Origin: Paraburkholderia sp. LEh10
Lineage (GTDB): Bacteria > Pseudomonadota > Gammaproteobacteria > Burkholderiales > Burkholderiaceae
Assembly (NCBI RefSeq): GCF_017814945.1
Contig: NZ_JAGIPX010000052.1
Span: 1 to 62,084 of the forward strand
Length of the DNA: 62,084 bases
Direction of reading: 5' to 3'
Of the stretch, positions 26,654-35,914 are shown piece after piece (the stretch's first letter is position 1; every line of letters begins with the position of its first letter). The notes under the pieces were generated by a model. The model was not told where the DNA came from, did not search any database, and saw only the letters and a list, made by a program, of their open reading frames with translations. The translations under genes and the position numbers were made by a program.

Positions 26654-28003
26654 ATGGCCATCAAGCAAACGGGCGACATCGCGGCACACCGTCTATCGTC
26701 CGACCAGCTTTCGTGCGAATTCGCCGACATTGCGCCGCTGCTCGACCCCACTGCCGCCGCGGCAGCCGCGAGCCGCTGTCACTACTGTTACGACGCACCG
26801 TGCGTGCAGGCGTGCCCGACGCAGATCGATATTCCCAGCTTCATCCGCAAGATCGGCAACGGCAACCTGAAAGGGGCCGCGACCGACATTCTCTCGGCGA
26901 ATCCGCTGGGCGGCATGTGCTCGCGCGTGTGTCCGACCGAGATTCTTTGCGAAGGCGCATGCGTGCGCAATCATCAGGACGCGAAGCCCGTCGCGATCGG
27001 TGCATTGCAGCGTCATGCGACGGATTGGGCCATGGCGCGCGACGCCGTGCGGTTCACGTGCGCGGCGGATAGCGGGCGTCATGTGGCCGTGGTCGGCGCC
27101 GGACCCGCGGGCCTTGCGTGCGCGCATCGCCTTGCGGTGGCGGGTCATCGCGTGACCATCTACGACGCGCACGACAAAGGCGGCGGCCTCAACGAGTACG
27201 GGATTGCCGCGTACAAGACCGTCGATGACTTCGCGCAGCGCGAGGTGCAATGGCTGCTGTCGGTGGGCGGCATCGAGCTGAAAACGGGCGTTGCGCTGGG
27301 CCGCGACGTCACGCTCGAGGCGCTGCGCCAGCAGCACGACGCCGTGTTTCTCGCCGTCGGTCTGGCCGGTGTGCGCGCGCTCGAACTCGAAGGCGAAGCG
27401 TTGGAGGGCGTGATGAACGCCGTCGATTTCATCGAGCAGGTGCGGCAGGCGCGAGACCTCGCGGCCGTGCCCGTCGGGCGCCGCGTGATCGTGATCGGCG
27501 GCGGCAATACGGCTGTCGATGCAGCCGTGCAAAGCCGCAAGCTCGGCGCAACGAGCGTGACGATGGTGTACCGGCGCGGCGTCGAATCGATGAGCGCGAC
27601 GTGGGCCGAGCGCGAGTTCGCGCAGACCCAGGGCGTGACGCTCGTCACACATGCAAAGCCGGTGCGGTTGATGGGCAGCAATGGAACCGTGACAGGCGTC
27701 GAGTTCGAACGCGGCGCAACGGACGGCGGCGCGGAGCGCTTCACGCTCGAAGCCGACATGGTGCTCAAAGCGATTGGTCAGACGCTCGTGACCGTCGGCA
27801 TCGGTCATGAACTGCTGACGCTCGATCAAAGCCGCATCGCCGTCGATGCCGACATGCGCACGTCATTGGACAAGGTCTGGGCGGGCGGCGATTGCGCCGC
27901 GTCAGGCGGCATCGATCTGACGGTGCAGGCCGTGCAGGACGGCAAGCTCGCGGCGGCATCCATCGACGCGGCCTTTGCGCCCGCGGCCGTCAAGGCCGCG
28001 TGA
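26654..28003 (+). CDS. preT: Dihydropyrimidine dehydrogenase subunit PreT (NAD(P)H/FAD oxidoreductase)
   Basis: PreT feeds electrons from NAD(P)H to PreA for reduction of uracil and thymine. This 449-residue protein has the GltD-like N-terminal iron-sulfur region (RCHYCYDAPCVQACPTQIDI and GGMCSRVCPTEILCEGAC). An FAD-binding Rossmann motif VVGAGPAGLACAHRLA lies near residue 142. A second nucleotide-binding motif VIVIGGGNTAVDAA lies near 282, and the C-terminus has WAGGDCAASGGIDLTVQAVQ. Length and order match PreT. It is followed after 63 bases by preA. Confidence 0.92.
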   Translation: MAIKQTGDIAAHRLSSDQLSCEFADIAPLLDPTAAAAAASRCHYCYDAPCVQACPTQIDIPSFIRKIGNGNLKGAATDILSANPLGGMCSRVCPTEILCEGACVRNHQDAKPVAIGALQRHATDWAMARDAVRFTCAADSGRHVAVVGAGPAGLACAHRLAVAGHRVTIYDAHDKGGGLNEYGIAAYKTVDDFAQREVQWLLSVGGIELKTGVALGRDVTLEALRQQHDAVFLAVGLAGVRALELEGEALEGVMNAVDFIEQVRQARDLAAVPVGRRVIVIGGGNTAVDAAVQSRKLGATSVTMVYRRGVESMSATWAEREFAQTQGVTLVTHAKPVRLMGSNGTVTGVEFERGATDGGAERFTLEADMVLKAIGQTLVTVGIGHELLTLDQSRIAVDADMRTSLDKVWAGGDCAASGGIDLTVQAVQDGKLAAASIDAAFAPAAVKAA

Positions 28004-28066
28004 AACGCGAGCGCGAACCCCCAGGCACGCAACGTCAAGACAACACCGAACCCCACGGAGCCGAAC

Positions 28067-29389
28067 ATGGCCGATCTACGCTGCACGATTGCCGGCATTA
28101 CTTCGCCGAACCCTTTCTGGCTCGCGTCCGCGCCGCCGACCGACAAAGCCTACAACGTGAACCGCGCGTTCGAGGCGGGCTGGGGCGGCGTCGTATGGAA
28201 GACGCTCGGGCTCGATCCGCATGTGGTCAACGTCAGCTCGCGTTACGGCGCGGTGCAATGGAACGGCCAGCGCATCGCGGGCCTGAACAATATCGAACTG
28301 ATCACCGACCGCCCCCTCGACGTCAATCTGCGTGAGATCGCGCAGGTCAAGCGCGACTGGCCCGATCGCGCGCTGATCGTGTCGCTGATGGTGCCGTGCA
28401 ACGAGCGCGACTGGAAATGGATCTTGCCGCTCGTCGAGGACACGGGCGCGGATGCCGTCGAGCTGAACTTCGGCTGTCCGCATGGCATGAGCGAGCGCGG
28501 CATGGGGGCGGCTGTCGGCCAGGTGCCCGAGTATGTCGAGATGGTCACGCGCTGGGTGAAGGAAGGCACGAAGCTGCCGTGTCTCGTCAAGCTCACGCCG
28601 AACATCAGCGATATCCGCATGGGCTCGCGCGCCGCATACAAGGGCGGCGCGGACGGCGTCTCGCTGATCAACACGATCAACTCGATCGTCGCCGTCGATC
28701 TCGACCAGATGGCGCCCATTCCGACCGTCGATGGCAAGGGCACGCACGGCGGCTACTGCGGCCCCGCCGTGAAGCCGATCGCGCTGAACATGGTCGCCGA
28801 AATCGCGCGCGACCCGCAAACGCCGAACCTGCCGATTTCGGGCATCGGCGGCATTTCGTCGTGGCGCGATGCCGCTGAGTTCATGGTGCTCGGCGCGGGC
28901 AGCGTGCAGGTATGCACGGCGGCGATGCATTACGGCTTTCGCATCGTGTCCGATCTCGCCGACGGCCTGTCGAACTGGATGGACGAAAAGGGCTACGCGA
29001 CGCTCGACGACATTCGCGGCCGCGCGGTGCAGAACGTCACCGACTGGAAGTACCTGAATATGAAGTACGACATCAAGGCGCGCATCGATCAGGACAAGTG
29101 CATCCAGTGCGGCCTGTGCCACATCGCGTGCGAGGACACGTCGCACCAGGCGATCACGCGCGAAAAGGACGGCAAGCGTCACTTCGAAGTGATCGATGCG
29201 GAATGCGTCGGGTGCAATCTTTGCATGCATGTGTGTCCCGTCGAGCAGTGCATCACGATGGAACGCGTCGATAGCGGCGAGTATGCAAACTGGACGACGC
29301 ATCCGAACAATCCCGCGCGCGCGGGTGCAGACGCGCCCGAATCGACCGAAGCGCAATCCGAAGCACGGCAGGCGGCGAAAGCGGCCTGA
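28067..29389 (+). CDS. preA: NAD-dependent dihydropyrimidine dehydrogenase subunit PreA
   Basis: PreA is the catalytic subunit that reduces uracil/thymine to the 5,6-dihydro form. The 440-residue protein has a dihydroorotate dehydrogenase-like FMN barrel with ELNFGCPHGMSERGMG (about 140, active-site cysteine segment) and ISGIGGISSWRDAAEF. It ends with two 4Fe-4S motifs, CIQCGLCHIACE and CVGCNLCMHVCP (about 345-400), and an Ala/Glu-rich tail. It is in the operon with preT and the permease. The ATG at 28067 has CGGAG upstream. Confidence 0.94.
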   Translation: MADLRCTIAGITSPNPFWLASAPPTDKAYNVNRAFEAGWGGVVWKTLGLDPHVVNVSSRYGAVQWNGQRIAGLNNIELITDRPLDVNLREIAQVKRDWPDRALIVSLMVPCNERDWKWILPLVEDTGADAVELNFGCPHGMSERGMGAAVGQVPEYVEMVTRWVKEGTKLPCLVKLTPNISDIRMGSRAAYKGGADGVSLINTINSIVAVDLDQMAPIPTVDGKGTHGGYCGPAVKPIALNMVAEIARDPQTPNLPISGIGGISSWRDAAEFMVLGAGSVQVCTAAMHYGFRIVSDLADGLSNWMDEKGYATLDDIRGRAVQNVTDWKYLNMKYDIKARIDQDKCIQCGLCHIACEDTSHQAITREKDGKRHFEVIDAECVGCNLCMHVCPVEQCITMERVDSGEYANWTTHPNNPARAGADAPESTEAQSEARQAAKAA

Positions 29390-29506
29390 CACGCCGGCTG
29401 CGTTGCGGCCCGTTGCGTTCATCAGGCACACGAGAGAACGCGCGGGCCTCGCCATTCAACGCGCAGTCAACGAGCAGTCAACGAGCGATCAAGTGGAGAT
29501 CCATCG

Positions 29507-31018
29507 ATGAAGCAAACAGCGCAATCCGCCGACGCGTCGCATACGGCCGTCGCTCACGGCAGCAGTCTCTATAACGACGACCTCGCGCCGACAGGTCCCG
29601 CGCAGCGCACGTGGAAGTGGTATCACTTCGCGGCGCTATGGGTCGGCATGGTGATGAACATCGCGTCATACATGCTAGCGGCCGGCTTGACGGAAGAGGG
29701 CATGTCGCCGTGGCAGGCGGTGCTCACCGTCCTGCTCGGCAACATGATCGTGCTGGTGCCGATGCTGCTGATCGGCCATGCGGGCGCGAAGCACGGCATT
29801 CCCTATGCGGTGCTCGTGCGCTCGTCGTTCGGCACGCAGGGCGCGAAGCTGCCCGCGCTGCTGCGCGCGATCGTCGCGTGCGGCTGGTACGGCATTCAGA
29901 CGTGGCTCGGCGGCAGCGCGATCTATACGCTGCTTAACATCCTGACGGGCAATGCACTGCACGGCGCGGCCCTGCCGCTGCTCGACATCTCGGTGGCCCA
30001 GCTTGCGTGCTTTCTCGCGTTCTGGGCTTTGCAACTCTATTTCATCGTGCACGGCACCGATTCGATTCGCTGGCTAGAAAGCTGGTCCGCGCCGATCAAG
30101 GTGGTGATGTGCATCGCGCTGGTGTGGTGGGCAACGTCGAAGGCGGGCGGCGTCGGCTCGATGCTGTCGGCGCCTTCGCAATTCGCGCCTGGCGGCAAGA
30201 AGGAAGGGCTGTTCTGGGTGACGTTCTGGCCGGGGCTGACGGCAATGGTTGGCTTCTGGGCGACGCTCGCGCTGAATATCCCCGACTTCACGCGCTTTGC
30301 GAAGACGCAGCGTGATCAGATCGTCGGCCAGTCGATTGGCTTGCCGGTGCCGATGGCGTTGCTGTCGGTGATCTCCGTGGTCGTGACGTCGGCCACCGTC
30401 GTCATCTACGGCAAGGCGATCTGGGACCCGATCGATCTGACGAGCCGCATGACGGGCATTGGCGTCGGCGTCGCGCTCATCATCCTCACGCTCGATACGA
30501 TGTGCTGCAATCTCGCGGCGAATCTCGTCGGCCCCGCGTACGACTTTTCGAGCCTATGGCCGAAGGGCATTTCGTATCGCACGGGCGGGCTGATCACCGC
30601 GACCATCGCGATCGTGATGATGCCGTGGAAGATTCTCGCGACGACGCAAGGCTACATCTTCACGTGGCTCGTCGGCTATTCGGCGCTGCTCGGCCCGGTT
30701 GCGGGCATCCTGATGGTCGATTACTTCTTCATTCGCGGCACGCGGCTCGATCGGCGCGAACTGTTCGAAGAAAACGGCGAATACAGCTACACGGGCGGCT
30801 GGAACATGGCCGCCGTCATCGCGCTCGTGGTGGGCGTGCTGCCGAATCTGCCGGGCTTTTTGCATACCGCGTTCCCCGCATCGTTTCCCAATGTGCCTGC
30901 GTTCCTCAATACGCTCTACACGTATGCGTGGTTCGTGGGGCTCGCGCTCGCATCCGTCGTGTACGGCACATGGATGAAGCTGCGCCGCAGTCCCGGCGCG
31001 AGCATGGCGAGCGCGTGA
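29507..31018 (+). CDS. NCS1-family nucleobase:cation symporter
   Basis: A 503-residue inner-membrane transporter with about twelve hydrophobic helices. It belongs to the NCS1 (purine/cytosine/uracil/allantoin/hydantoin permease) family, with the conserved opening region WYHFAALWVGMVMNIASYML and LALNIPDFTRFAKTQRDQ. Located between preA and dihydropyrimidinase, it most likely imports uracil, thymine or a dihydropyrimidine/hydantoin. The first 35 or so residues are hydrophilic and cytoplasmic. It is 40 bases upstream of the dihydropyrimidinase gene. Confidence 0.88.
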   Translation: MKQTAQSADASHTAVAHGSSLYNDDLAPTGPAQRTWKWYHFAALWVGMVMNIASYMLAAGLTEEGMSPWQAVLTVLLGNMIVLVPMLLIGHAGAKHGIPYAVLVRSSFGTQGAKLPALLRAIVACGWYGIQTWLGGSAIYTLLNILTGNALHGAALPLLDISVAQLACFLAFWALQLYFIVHGTDSIRWLESWSAPIKVVMCIALVWWATSKAGGVGSMLSAPSQFAPGGKKEGLFWVTFWPGLTAMVGFWATLALNIPDFTRFAKTQRDQIVGQSIGLPVPMALLSVISVVVTSATVVIYGKAIWDPIDLTSRMTGIGVGVALIILTLDTMCCNLAANLVGPAYDFSSLWPKGISYRTGGLITATIAIVMMPWKILATTQGYIFTWLVGYSALLGPVAGILMVDYFFIRGTRLDRRELFEENGEYSYTGGWNMAAVIALVVGVLPNLPGFLHTAFPASFPNVPAFLNTLYTYAWFVGLALASVVYGTWMKLRRSPGASMASA

Positions 31019-31057
31019 TCTGGATTTCATTTCATGATTTGACGGAGGAGGCAACCG

Positions 31058-32509
31058 ATGACAACCCTGATTCGCGGCGGCACGATTATCGATTCTGACC
31101 GCACGCACCGAGCCGATGTGTTGATCGCCGACCCGCAGGACGGCGGCACGATCCTGCAGATCGACCGCACGATCGATCCGCCCGAGGGCGCGAAGATCGT
31201 CGATGCGCACGACCAGTACGTGATGCCGGGCGGCATCGACCCGCACACGCACATGGAACTGCCGTTCATGGGCACGACGGCCACCGACGACTTCTATACG
31301 GGCACGGCGGCGGGTCTGTCGGGCGGCACGACGAGCATCATCGACTTCGTGATTCCCAGCCCGAAACAGCCGCTGATGGACGCATTCAAGGAGTGGCGCG
31401 GCTGGGCGGAGAAAGCGTCGGCGGATTATGGCTTCCATGTCGCCGTGACGTGGTGGGACGATTCCGTCTATCGCGACATGGGCACGCTCGTGCGTGAGCA
31501 TGGCGTGTCGAGCTTCAAGCACTTCATGGCGTACAAGAACGCGATCATGGCCGACGACGAGGTGCTCGTGAACAGCTTCTCGCGTTCGCTCGAACTCGGC
31601 GCGCTGCCCACCGTGCATGCGGAAAACGGCGAGCTCGTGTTCCAGTTGCAGAAGCAGTTGCTCGCGAAGGGCTTCAGGGGACCCGAGGCGCATCCGTTGT
31701 CGCGTCCGCCGGAAGTGGAGGGCGAAGCGGCGAATCGCGCGATCCGAATTGCGCAGGTGCTCGGCGTGCCGGTGTATATCGTGCATGTGTCGGCTAAAGA
31801 GGCTGTCGAGGCGATTTCGCGCGCGCGCAACGAGGGGCAGCGCGTGTTCGGCGAAGTGCTGCCGGGGCATCTCGTGATCGACGAATCCGTGTATCGCGAT
31901 ACCGACTGGACGCGCGCCGCCGCGCATGTGATGAGCCCGCCGTTTCGCACGAGCGAGCATCGCGAAGCTTTGTGGCGCGGCCTGCAATCGGGCCAGCTGC
32001 ACACCACGGCCACCGATCATTGCGTGTTCTGCGCGTCGCAGAAGGCGATGGGTCGCGAGGACTTCACGAAGATCCCGAACGGCTGCGGCGGCGTCGAAGA
32101 CCGGATGTCGGTGTTGTGGCACGAAGGCGTGAACAAAGGACGCATCACGCCGAACGAGTTCGTGCGCATCACGTCGACGAACGCCGCGCAGATCTTCAAT
32201 CTGTACCCGCGCAAAGGCGCGGTGCAGGCGGGCGCGGATGCGGATCTCGTCATCTGGGACCCGGCCGCGACGAAGACGATCTCGGTGAAGACGCATCATC
32301 AGAAGGTCGACTTCAACGTGTTCGAAGGGATGACGGTGCAGGGCGTCGCGATGCACACGTTCACGCGCGGCGCGCACGCATGGGCCGATGGCGACCTGAG
32401 CGCGGAGCGCGGCGCAGGGCAATACCTGAAGCGCCCGCCGAACGCCGCCTACTACGACGCCGTGCGGGTCGCGAACAAGCTGAAGGAGCCGCATCCCGTG
32501 GAGCGCTGA
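31058..32509 (+). CDS. hydA: Dihydropyrimidinase (hydantoinase)
   Basis: A 483-residue amidohydrolase that opens dihydrouracil/dihydrothymine to the N-carbamoyl-beta-amino acid, the middle step between PreTA and the M20 hydrolase of this operon. Motifs are GGIDPHTHMELPFMG (metal histidines), the carbamylated lysine segment SFKHFMAYKNA, HAENGELV, YIVHVSAKEA and TDHCVF. Length matches D-hydantoinases/dihydropyrimidinases. GAGGAGG lies just upstream of the ATG at 31058. It is the last gene; a 12-base tandem repeat and a strong terminator follow. Confidence 0.93.
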   Translation: MTTLIRGGTIIDSDRTHRADVLIADPQDGGTILQIDRTIDPPEGAKIVDAHDQYVMPGGIDPHTHMELPFMGTTATDDFYTGTAAGLSGGTTSIIDFVIPSPKQPLMDAFKEWRGWAEKASADYGFHVAVTWWDDSVYRDMGTLVREHGVSSFKHFMAYKNAIMADDEVLVNSFSRSLELGALPTVHAENGELVFQLQKQLLAKGFRGPEAHPLSRPPEVEGEAANRAIRIAQVLGVPVYIVHVSAKEAVEAISRARNEGQRVFGEVLPGHLVIDESVYRDTDWTRAAAHVMSPPFRTSEHREALWRGLQSGQLHTTATDHCVFCASQKAMGREDFTKIPNGCGGVEDRMSVLWHEGVNKGRITPNEFVRITSTNAAQIFNLYPRKGAVQAGADADLVIWDPAATKTISVKTHHQKVDFNVFEGMTVQGVAMHTFTRGAHAWADGDLSAERGAGQYLKRPPNAAYYDAVRVANKLKEPHPVER

Positions 32510-32525
32510 GCCCGCGCGGGCCCCG

Positions 32526-32609
32526 GCCCGCCTGTCGGCCCGCTGCTCAGCCCGCTGCTCAGCCCGCTTCTGAGCCCGCTTTTCAGCCCGCCTCTCAGCC
32601 CGCTCGCGC
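32526..32609. repeat. 12-base tandem repeat (about 7 units) after dihydropyrimidinase
   Basis: Units of consensus GCCCGCTGCTCA begin at 32526, 32538, 32550, 32562, 32574, 32586 and 32598. They differ at two or three positions, and the last is degenerate. It begins 16 bases after the stop codon. A period of 12 would be readable in all frames, but no start codon or frame uses it. Confidence 0.85.
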
Positions 32610-32623
32610 CGCAACGCGCGCAC

Positions 32624-32667
32624 CGGCCGCTGCCGCTTTCGTGCGGCGAGCGGCCGTTCTTTTTTTC
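32624..32667 (+). terminator. Rho-independent terminator of the pyrimidine operon
   Basis: Long stem CGGCCGCT-GCCGC / GCGGC-G-AGCGGCCG (one bulged G) followed by TTCTTTTTTT. It lies 115 bases past the dihydropyrimidinase stop, just after the tandem repeat. Confidence 0.85.
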
Positions 32668-32867
32668 GGGTATGCTTGCGCGCCTCGCGGTGGTCGCAAT
32701 GATCGGCGACCCGGGCGCGACCCGGGCGCCATCCCGGCGGCGCACGTCGCGCGAAGGCCCCATGCGCTGCAGGGGTTTGGCCGGCCACCGTATACTTGCG
32801 CATTGCCAAGCCCATTGTTTCGGTCTAGTTTATTCCGCCGCGGCATATCCATAAGCCTCGAAATGCG

Positions 32868-32896
32868 TTGTGGAAACATGGACCGTTTGCTAGAGT
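32868..32896 (+). promoter_or_regulatory. Predicted promoter of the amino-acid ABC operon
   Basis: TTGTGG, 17-base spacer, TAGAGT. A leader hairpin (CTGCCGGA / TCCGGCAG, 32906-32928) follows, and the first ATG is at 32972. Confidence 0.4.
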
Positions 32897-32971
32897 CCGC
32901 GCACGCTGCCGGACGGGTGTTCCGGCAGACACACGCATAACCGGACAAAACAAACCACGGAGCACAACCCT

Positions 32972-33754
32972 ATGAAGTCGATTCGATCCCTTCTGCTGAT
33001 CGGCCTGCTGCAGGTTGCGACGGCAACGGCTGCATTCGCCGCCGACGACCTCGCGAAGATCAAGTCCGCAGGCGCCTTCAAGATCGGCACGGAAGGCACC
33101 TACGCGCCGTTCACGTTCCACGACGCTTCGAACCAGCTGACGGGCTTCGACGTCGAAATCGGCCGCGAAATCGCCAAACGCCTGGGCGTGAAGCCCGTGT
33201 TCGTCGAAGGCAAGTGGGATGGCCTGATCGCCGGTCTCGACGCGAACCGCTACGACGCCGTGATCAACGAAGTGGCCGTCACCGACGCGCGCAAGCAGAA
33301 GTACGACTTCTCGGAGCCGTACATCGTGTCGCACGCCGCGCTGATCGTGCGTTCGGACAACACCGCGATCAAGAGCTTCGACGACCTGAAGGGCAAGAAG
33401 TCGGCCAACACGCTGACCAGCAACTTCGGCAAGATCGCCGCAGCGCATGGCGCGGAAGTGGTGCCCGTGCAGGGCTTCAATGAATCGATCGATCTGCTGA
33501 CCTCGGGCCGCGTCGACGCGACGGTCAACGACTCGCTGTCGTTCCTCGACTTCAAGAAGCACAAGCCGGACGCGAAGGTGAAGATCGCCGCCGTCGACAC
33601 CGGATCGGATAGCTCGGACCATTCGGCCGTGCTGATCCGCAAGGGCAATCCCGACCTGCAAGCCGCCATCAACAAGGCGCTCGCCGACATGAAGGCCGAC
33701 GGTACGTACGAGAAGATCTCGGCCAAGTACTTCGGCAAAGACGTCTCCAAGTAA
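32972..33754 (+). CDS. Periplasmic amino-acid-binding protein, TcyJ/FliY-like
   Basis: A 260-residue family 3 solute-binding protein. The signal peptide is cleaved after ATAAFA (about residue 23). The family signature GTEGTYAPFTFHD is followed by GFDVEIGREIAKRLG and KWDGLIAGLDANRYDAVINE. The pattern is closest to cystine-binding TcyJ/FliY proteins; other polar amino acids are possible. It delivers the ligand to the permease and ATPase encoded directly downstream. GGAG precedes the ATG at 32972, with 21 bases to the permease gene. Confidence 0.9.
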   Translation: MKSIRSLLLIGLLQVATATAAFAADDLAKIKSAGAFKIGTEGTYAPFTFHDASNQLTGFDVEIGREIAKRLGVKPVFVEGKWDGLIAGLDANRYDAVINEVAVTDARKQKYDFSEPYIVSHAALIVRSDNTAIKSFDDLKGKKSANTLTSNFGKIAAAHGAEVVPVQGFNESIDLLTSGRVDATVNDSLSFLDFKKHKPDAKVKIAAVDTGSDSSDHSAVLIRKGNPDLQAAINKALADMKADGTYEKISAKYFGKDVSK

Positions 33755-33775
33755 GCGCAAAGGCGAGCCTGAATC

Positions 33776-34453
33776 ATGCCTGCATGGTTGCACCTGATGG
33801 GGGAATCGCTGCGGCCTCTGCTGTACGCGGGCCTCGTGTTCACCGTGCCGTTGACGCTCGTGTCGTTCGCCGTCGGTCTCGCGCTGGCGTTCATCGTGGC
33901 GCTGGTACGGCTGTTCGGCCCGGGGTGGTCGGTGGCGATCGTGCGTTTCTACGTGTGGCTGTTTCGCGGCTCGCCGCTGCTCGTCCAGCTGTTCGTCATC
34001 TTCTACGGCTTGCCGAATGTCGGCATCGTGCTCGATCCGCTGACGGCGGCCATTATCGGTTTTTCGCTGAACGTCGGCGCGTATAACTCCGAAGTGATCC
34101 GAGGCGTGATCGAGTCGATTCCGAAAGGGCAGTGGGAAGCCGCCTACTCGATGGGCATGACCCGCGCGCAGGCGCTGCGCCGCGCGATCCTGCCGCAGGC
34201 GGCGCGCGTCGCGCTGCCGCCGCTGTCGAACTCGTTCATCGCGCTCGTGAAGGACACGTCGCTCGCGGCCGTGCTGACCGTGCCGGAGATTTTCCAGGCC
34301 GCGCAGCGCATCGCGTCGGTGACCTACGAGCCGTTGATTCTCTATACGGAAGCCGCGCTGATCTATCTCGTGTTCAGTTCAGTGCTGTCGTCCGCGCAGG
34401 TGCGCCTCGAACGCCGCTTCGGCCGTCATGCGCTTTTCACGTCGGGTAGCTGA
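33776..34453 (+). CDS. Amino-acid ABC transporter permease, TcyL-like
   Basis: A 225-residue inner-membrane permease with about five transmembrane helices. It has the His/Glu/Gln-family segment FRGSPLLVQLFVIFYGLPN and the coupling-helix EAA-type loop EAAYSMGMTRAQALRRAILP. It forms the channel for the binding protein upstream, probably as a homodimer because only one permease gene is present. The coding sequence ends three bases before the ATPase start, so the genes are tightly coupled. Confidence 0.92.
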   Translation: MPAWLHLMGESLRPLLYAGLVFTVPLTLVSFAVGLALAFIVALVRLFGPGWSVAIVRFYVWLFRGSPLLVQLFVIFYGLPNVGIVLDPLTAAIIGFSLNVGAYNSEVIRGVIESIPKGQWEAAYSMGMTRAQALRRAILPQAARVALPPLSNSFIALVKDTSLAAVLTVPEIFQAAQRIASVTYEPLILYTEAALIYLVFSSVLSSAQVRLERRFGRHALFTSGS

Positions 34454-34456
34454 ACG

Positions 34457-35224
34457 ATGATCCGCCTCGAAAAAATCGAAAAGTACTTCGGCGATCATCG
34501 CGTGCTGAACAGCGTCGATCTGAAGCTCGAACAGGGCAACGTGACGGCGCTCATCGGCCCGTCGGGCAGCGGCAAGAGCACGCTGTTGCGCTGCGTGAAC
34601 CTGCTGGAGATTCCCGAAGCCGGTTCGCTCGAACTCGGCGATCGGCGCATTCAGTTCAGCCGCACCGAAAAGCCGTCGAAGGAAGCGGTGCTCGCGATTC
34701 GCCGCCGCACGGGCATGGTGTTCCAGAATTTTCAGCTGTTCCCGCATCGCACGGTGATCGAGAACGTGATGGAAGGGCTCATCACTGTGCAGAAGTGGGA
34801 CAAGGAACGCGCGCGCAAGCGGGCGATCGAGTTGCTCGAGAAAGTCGGCATCGCGCACAAGGCCGATGCATGGCCCGTCACGCTGTCGGGCGGGCAGCAG
34901 CAGCGCGTCGCGATTGCGCGGGCGCTCGCGCCTTCGCCTGAAGTGCTGCTGTGCGACGAACCGACGTCCGCGCTCGATCCCGGGCTTGCCGCCGAAGTGG
35001 TCGAAGTGCTGCGCCAGCTCGCGAAGGAAGGCATGACGATGCTGATGGCGACGCACGACTTGCGGCTCGCGGCGTCGATCGCGCGCAACGTGGTGTTTCT
35101 GAGCAATGGCTCGATCGTCGAACAGGGCCATTCGCGCGACATCTTCACGCGGCCGAAGCAGCCGGAAACGGTGAGCTTCGTGTCGACCCTCACGCAGAGT
35201 CTGCCGGACAGCTGGGCGGACTGA
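34457..35224 (+). CDS. Amino-acid ABC transporter ATP-binding protein, TcyN-like
   Basis: A 255-residue cytoplasmic ATPase. It has Walker A LIGPSGSGKSTLL (about residue 32), signature LSGGQQQRVAIARAL (about 143), Walker B VLLCDEPTSALDP (about 163) and switch histidine MATHDLRL. It energises the importer encoded by the two preceding genes. The three-gene order binding protein-permease-ATPase and the TcyN-like sequence favour cystine or another polar amino acid. A terminator lies 25 bases after the stop. Confidence 0.93.
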   Translation: MIRLEKIEKYFGDHRVLNSVDLKLEQGNVTALIGPSGSGKSTLLRCVNLLEIPEAGSLELGDRRIQFSRTEKPSKEAVLAIRRRTGMVFQNFQLFPHRTVIENVMEGLITVQKWDKERARKRAIELLEKVGIAHKADAWPVTLSGGQQQRVAIARALAPSPEVLLCDEPTSALDPGLAAEVVEVLRQLAKEGMTMLMATHDLRLAASIARNVVFLSNGSIVEQGHSRDIFTRPKQPETVSFVSTLTQSLPDSWAD

Positions 35225-35249
35225 TCGCATGGGCCGATGTCCGGCTGCG

Positions 35250-35277
35250 AGGGCGCCTGCGGGCGCCCTTGTTTTTT
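35250..35277 (+). terminator. Rho-independent terminator of the amino-acid ABC operon
   Basis: Stem AGGGCGCC / GGCGCCCT with loop TGCG, followed by TGTTTTTT. Confidence 0.85.
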
Positions 35278-35352
35278 GCGTCGGCTTCGCCCTTCATGCC
35301 GGCGACGGAAGGCTACGCTACAATGGCCGTCGCCCCGAATTACGGAAGACCG

Positions 35353-35799
35353 ATGAAGACCCGCATTCCCGTTATCGCCTGCTGCATGGTTGCCGCTGCC
35401 TTGTCCGCGGGGTGCGCGGCCGTGTACACGAACACGGGCGCATGCGAGCGGATGATGCGGCAGTCGGCGAGCGAGCTTTCCGCCGCCGACACATTGAAGA
35501 TCCTGCACACGGGCACGGGGATTCGCGGCAGCCGCGTCGTCGTCGAGGGCACGCTCGAGCATCCGCAGACGGCGTCCGAAGCGGCCGTTGCGACGCCGCC
35601 CAATACGAACATCATCGAAGCGGGTCTACTCGCGCCCCTCGCGGCCGCGCTCGCCAGCAGCAAGCCGAAGACGACTGTGGTGCCCGCCGCAGTGGAATGC
35701 ACCTATGACGCAAACGGCCTGAGCGCGTTCCGCTGGCTTGCTCCAGCAAGCCTCGTAAAGGCGAGTTCGCCGTCCACCGTCGATCGCACGGACGAGTGA
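35353..35799 (+). CDS. Putative lipoprotein, unknown function
   Basis: A 148-residue protein with a lipoprotein signal (MKTRIPVIACCMVAAALSAGC, lipobox LSAGC, lipidated cysteine 21). The mature part contains ADTLKILHTGTGIRGSRVVV and a later VVPAAVECTYDANG; two further cysteines could form a disulfide. I do not recognise a family. The frame is open upstream, but the ATG at 35353 gives the complete signal peptide (CGGAAGACCG upstream). It is probably anchored in the outer membrane or inner-membrane outer face. Confidence 0.72.
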   Translation: MKTRIPVIACCMVAAALSAGCAAVYTNTGACERMMRQSASELSAADTLKILHTGTGIRGSRVVVEGTLEHPQTASEAAVATPPNTNIIEAGLLAPLAAALASSKPKTTVVPAAVECTYDANGLSAFRWLAPASLVKASSPSTVDRTDE

Positions 35800-35914
35800 T
35801 GTGACAGGCATCGTGCATGATGCACGCACGCGCCGCCCGGAACCCCTGATGCCGGGATTTCCGCGTGATATTCTGGTTAATGCTGGCAGGTTAGGCAGGC
35901 GTCAGGAGGGCAGC

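Noticed and set aside
32526..32609. The 12-base repeat as coding sequence fused to dihydropyrimidinase
   Set aside because: The hydantoinase ends with a normal C-terminus and a stop before the repeat, and no start codon opens a repeat-containing frame.
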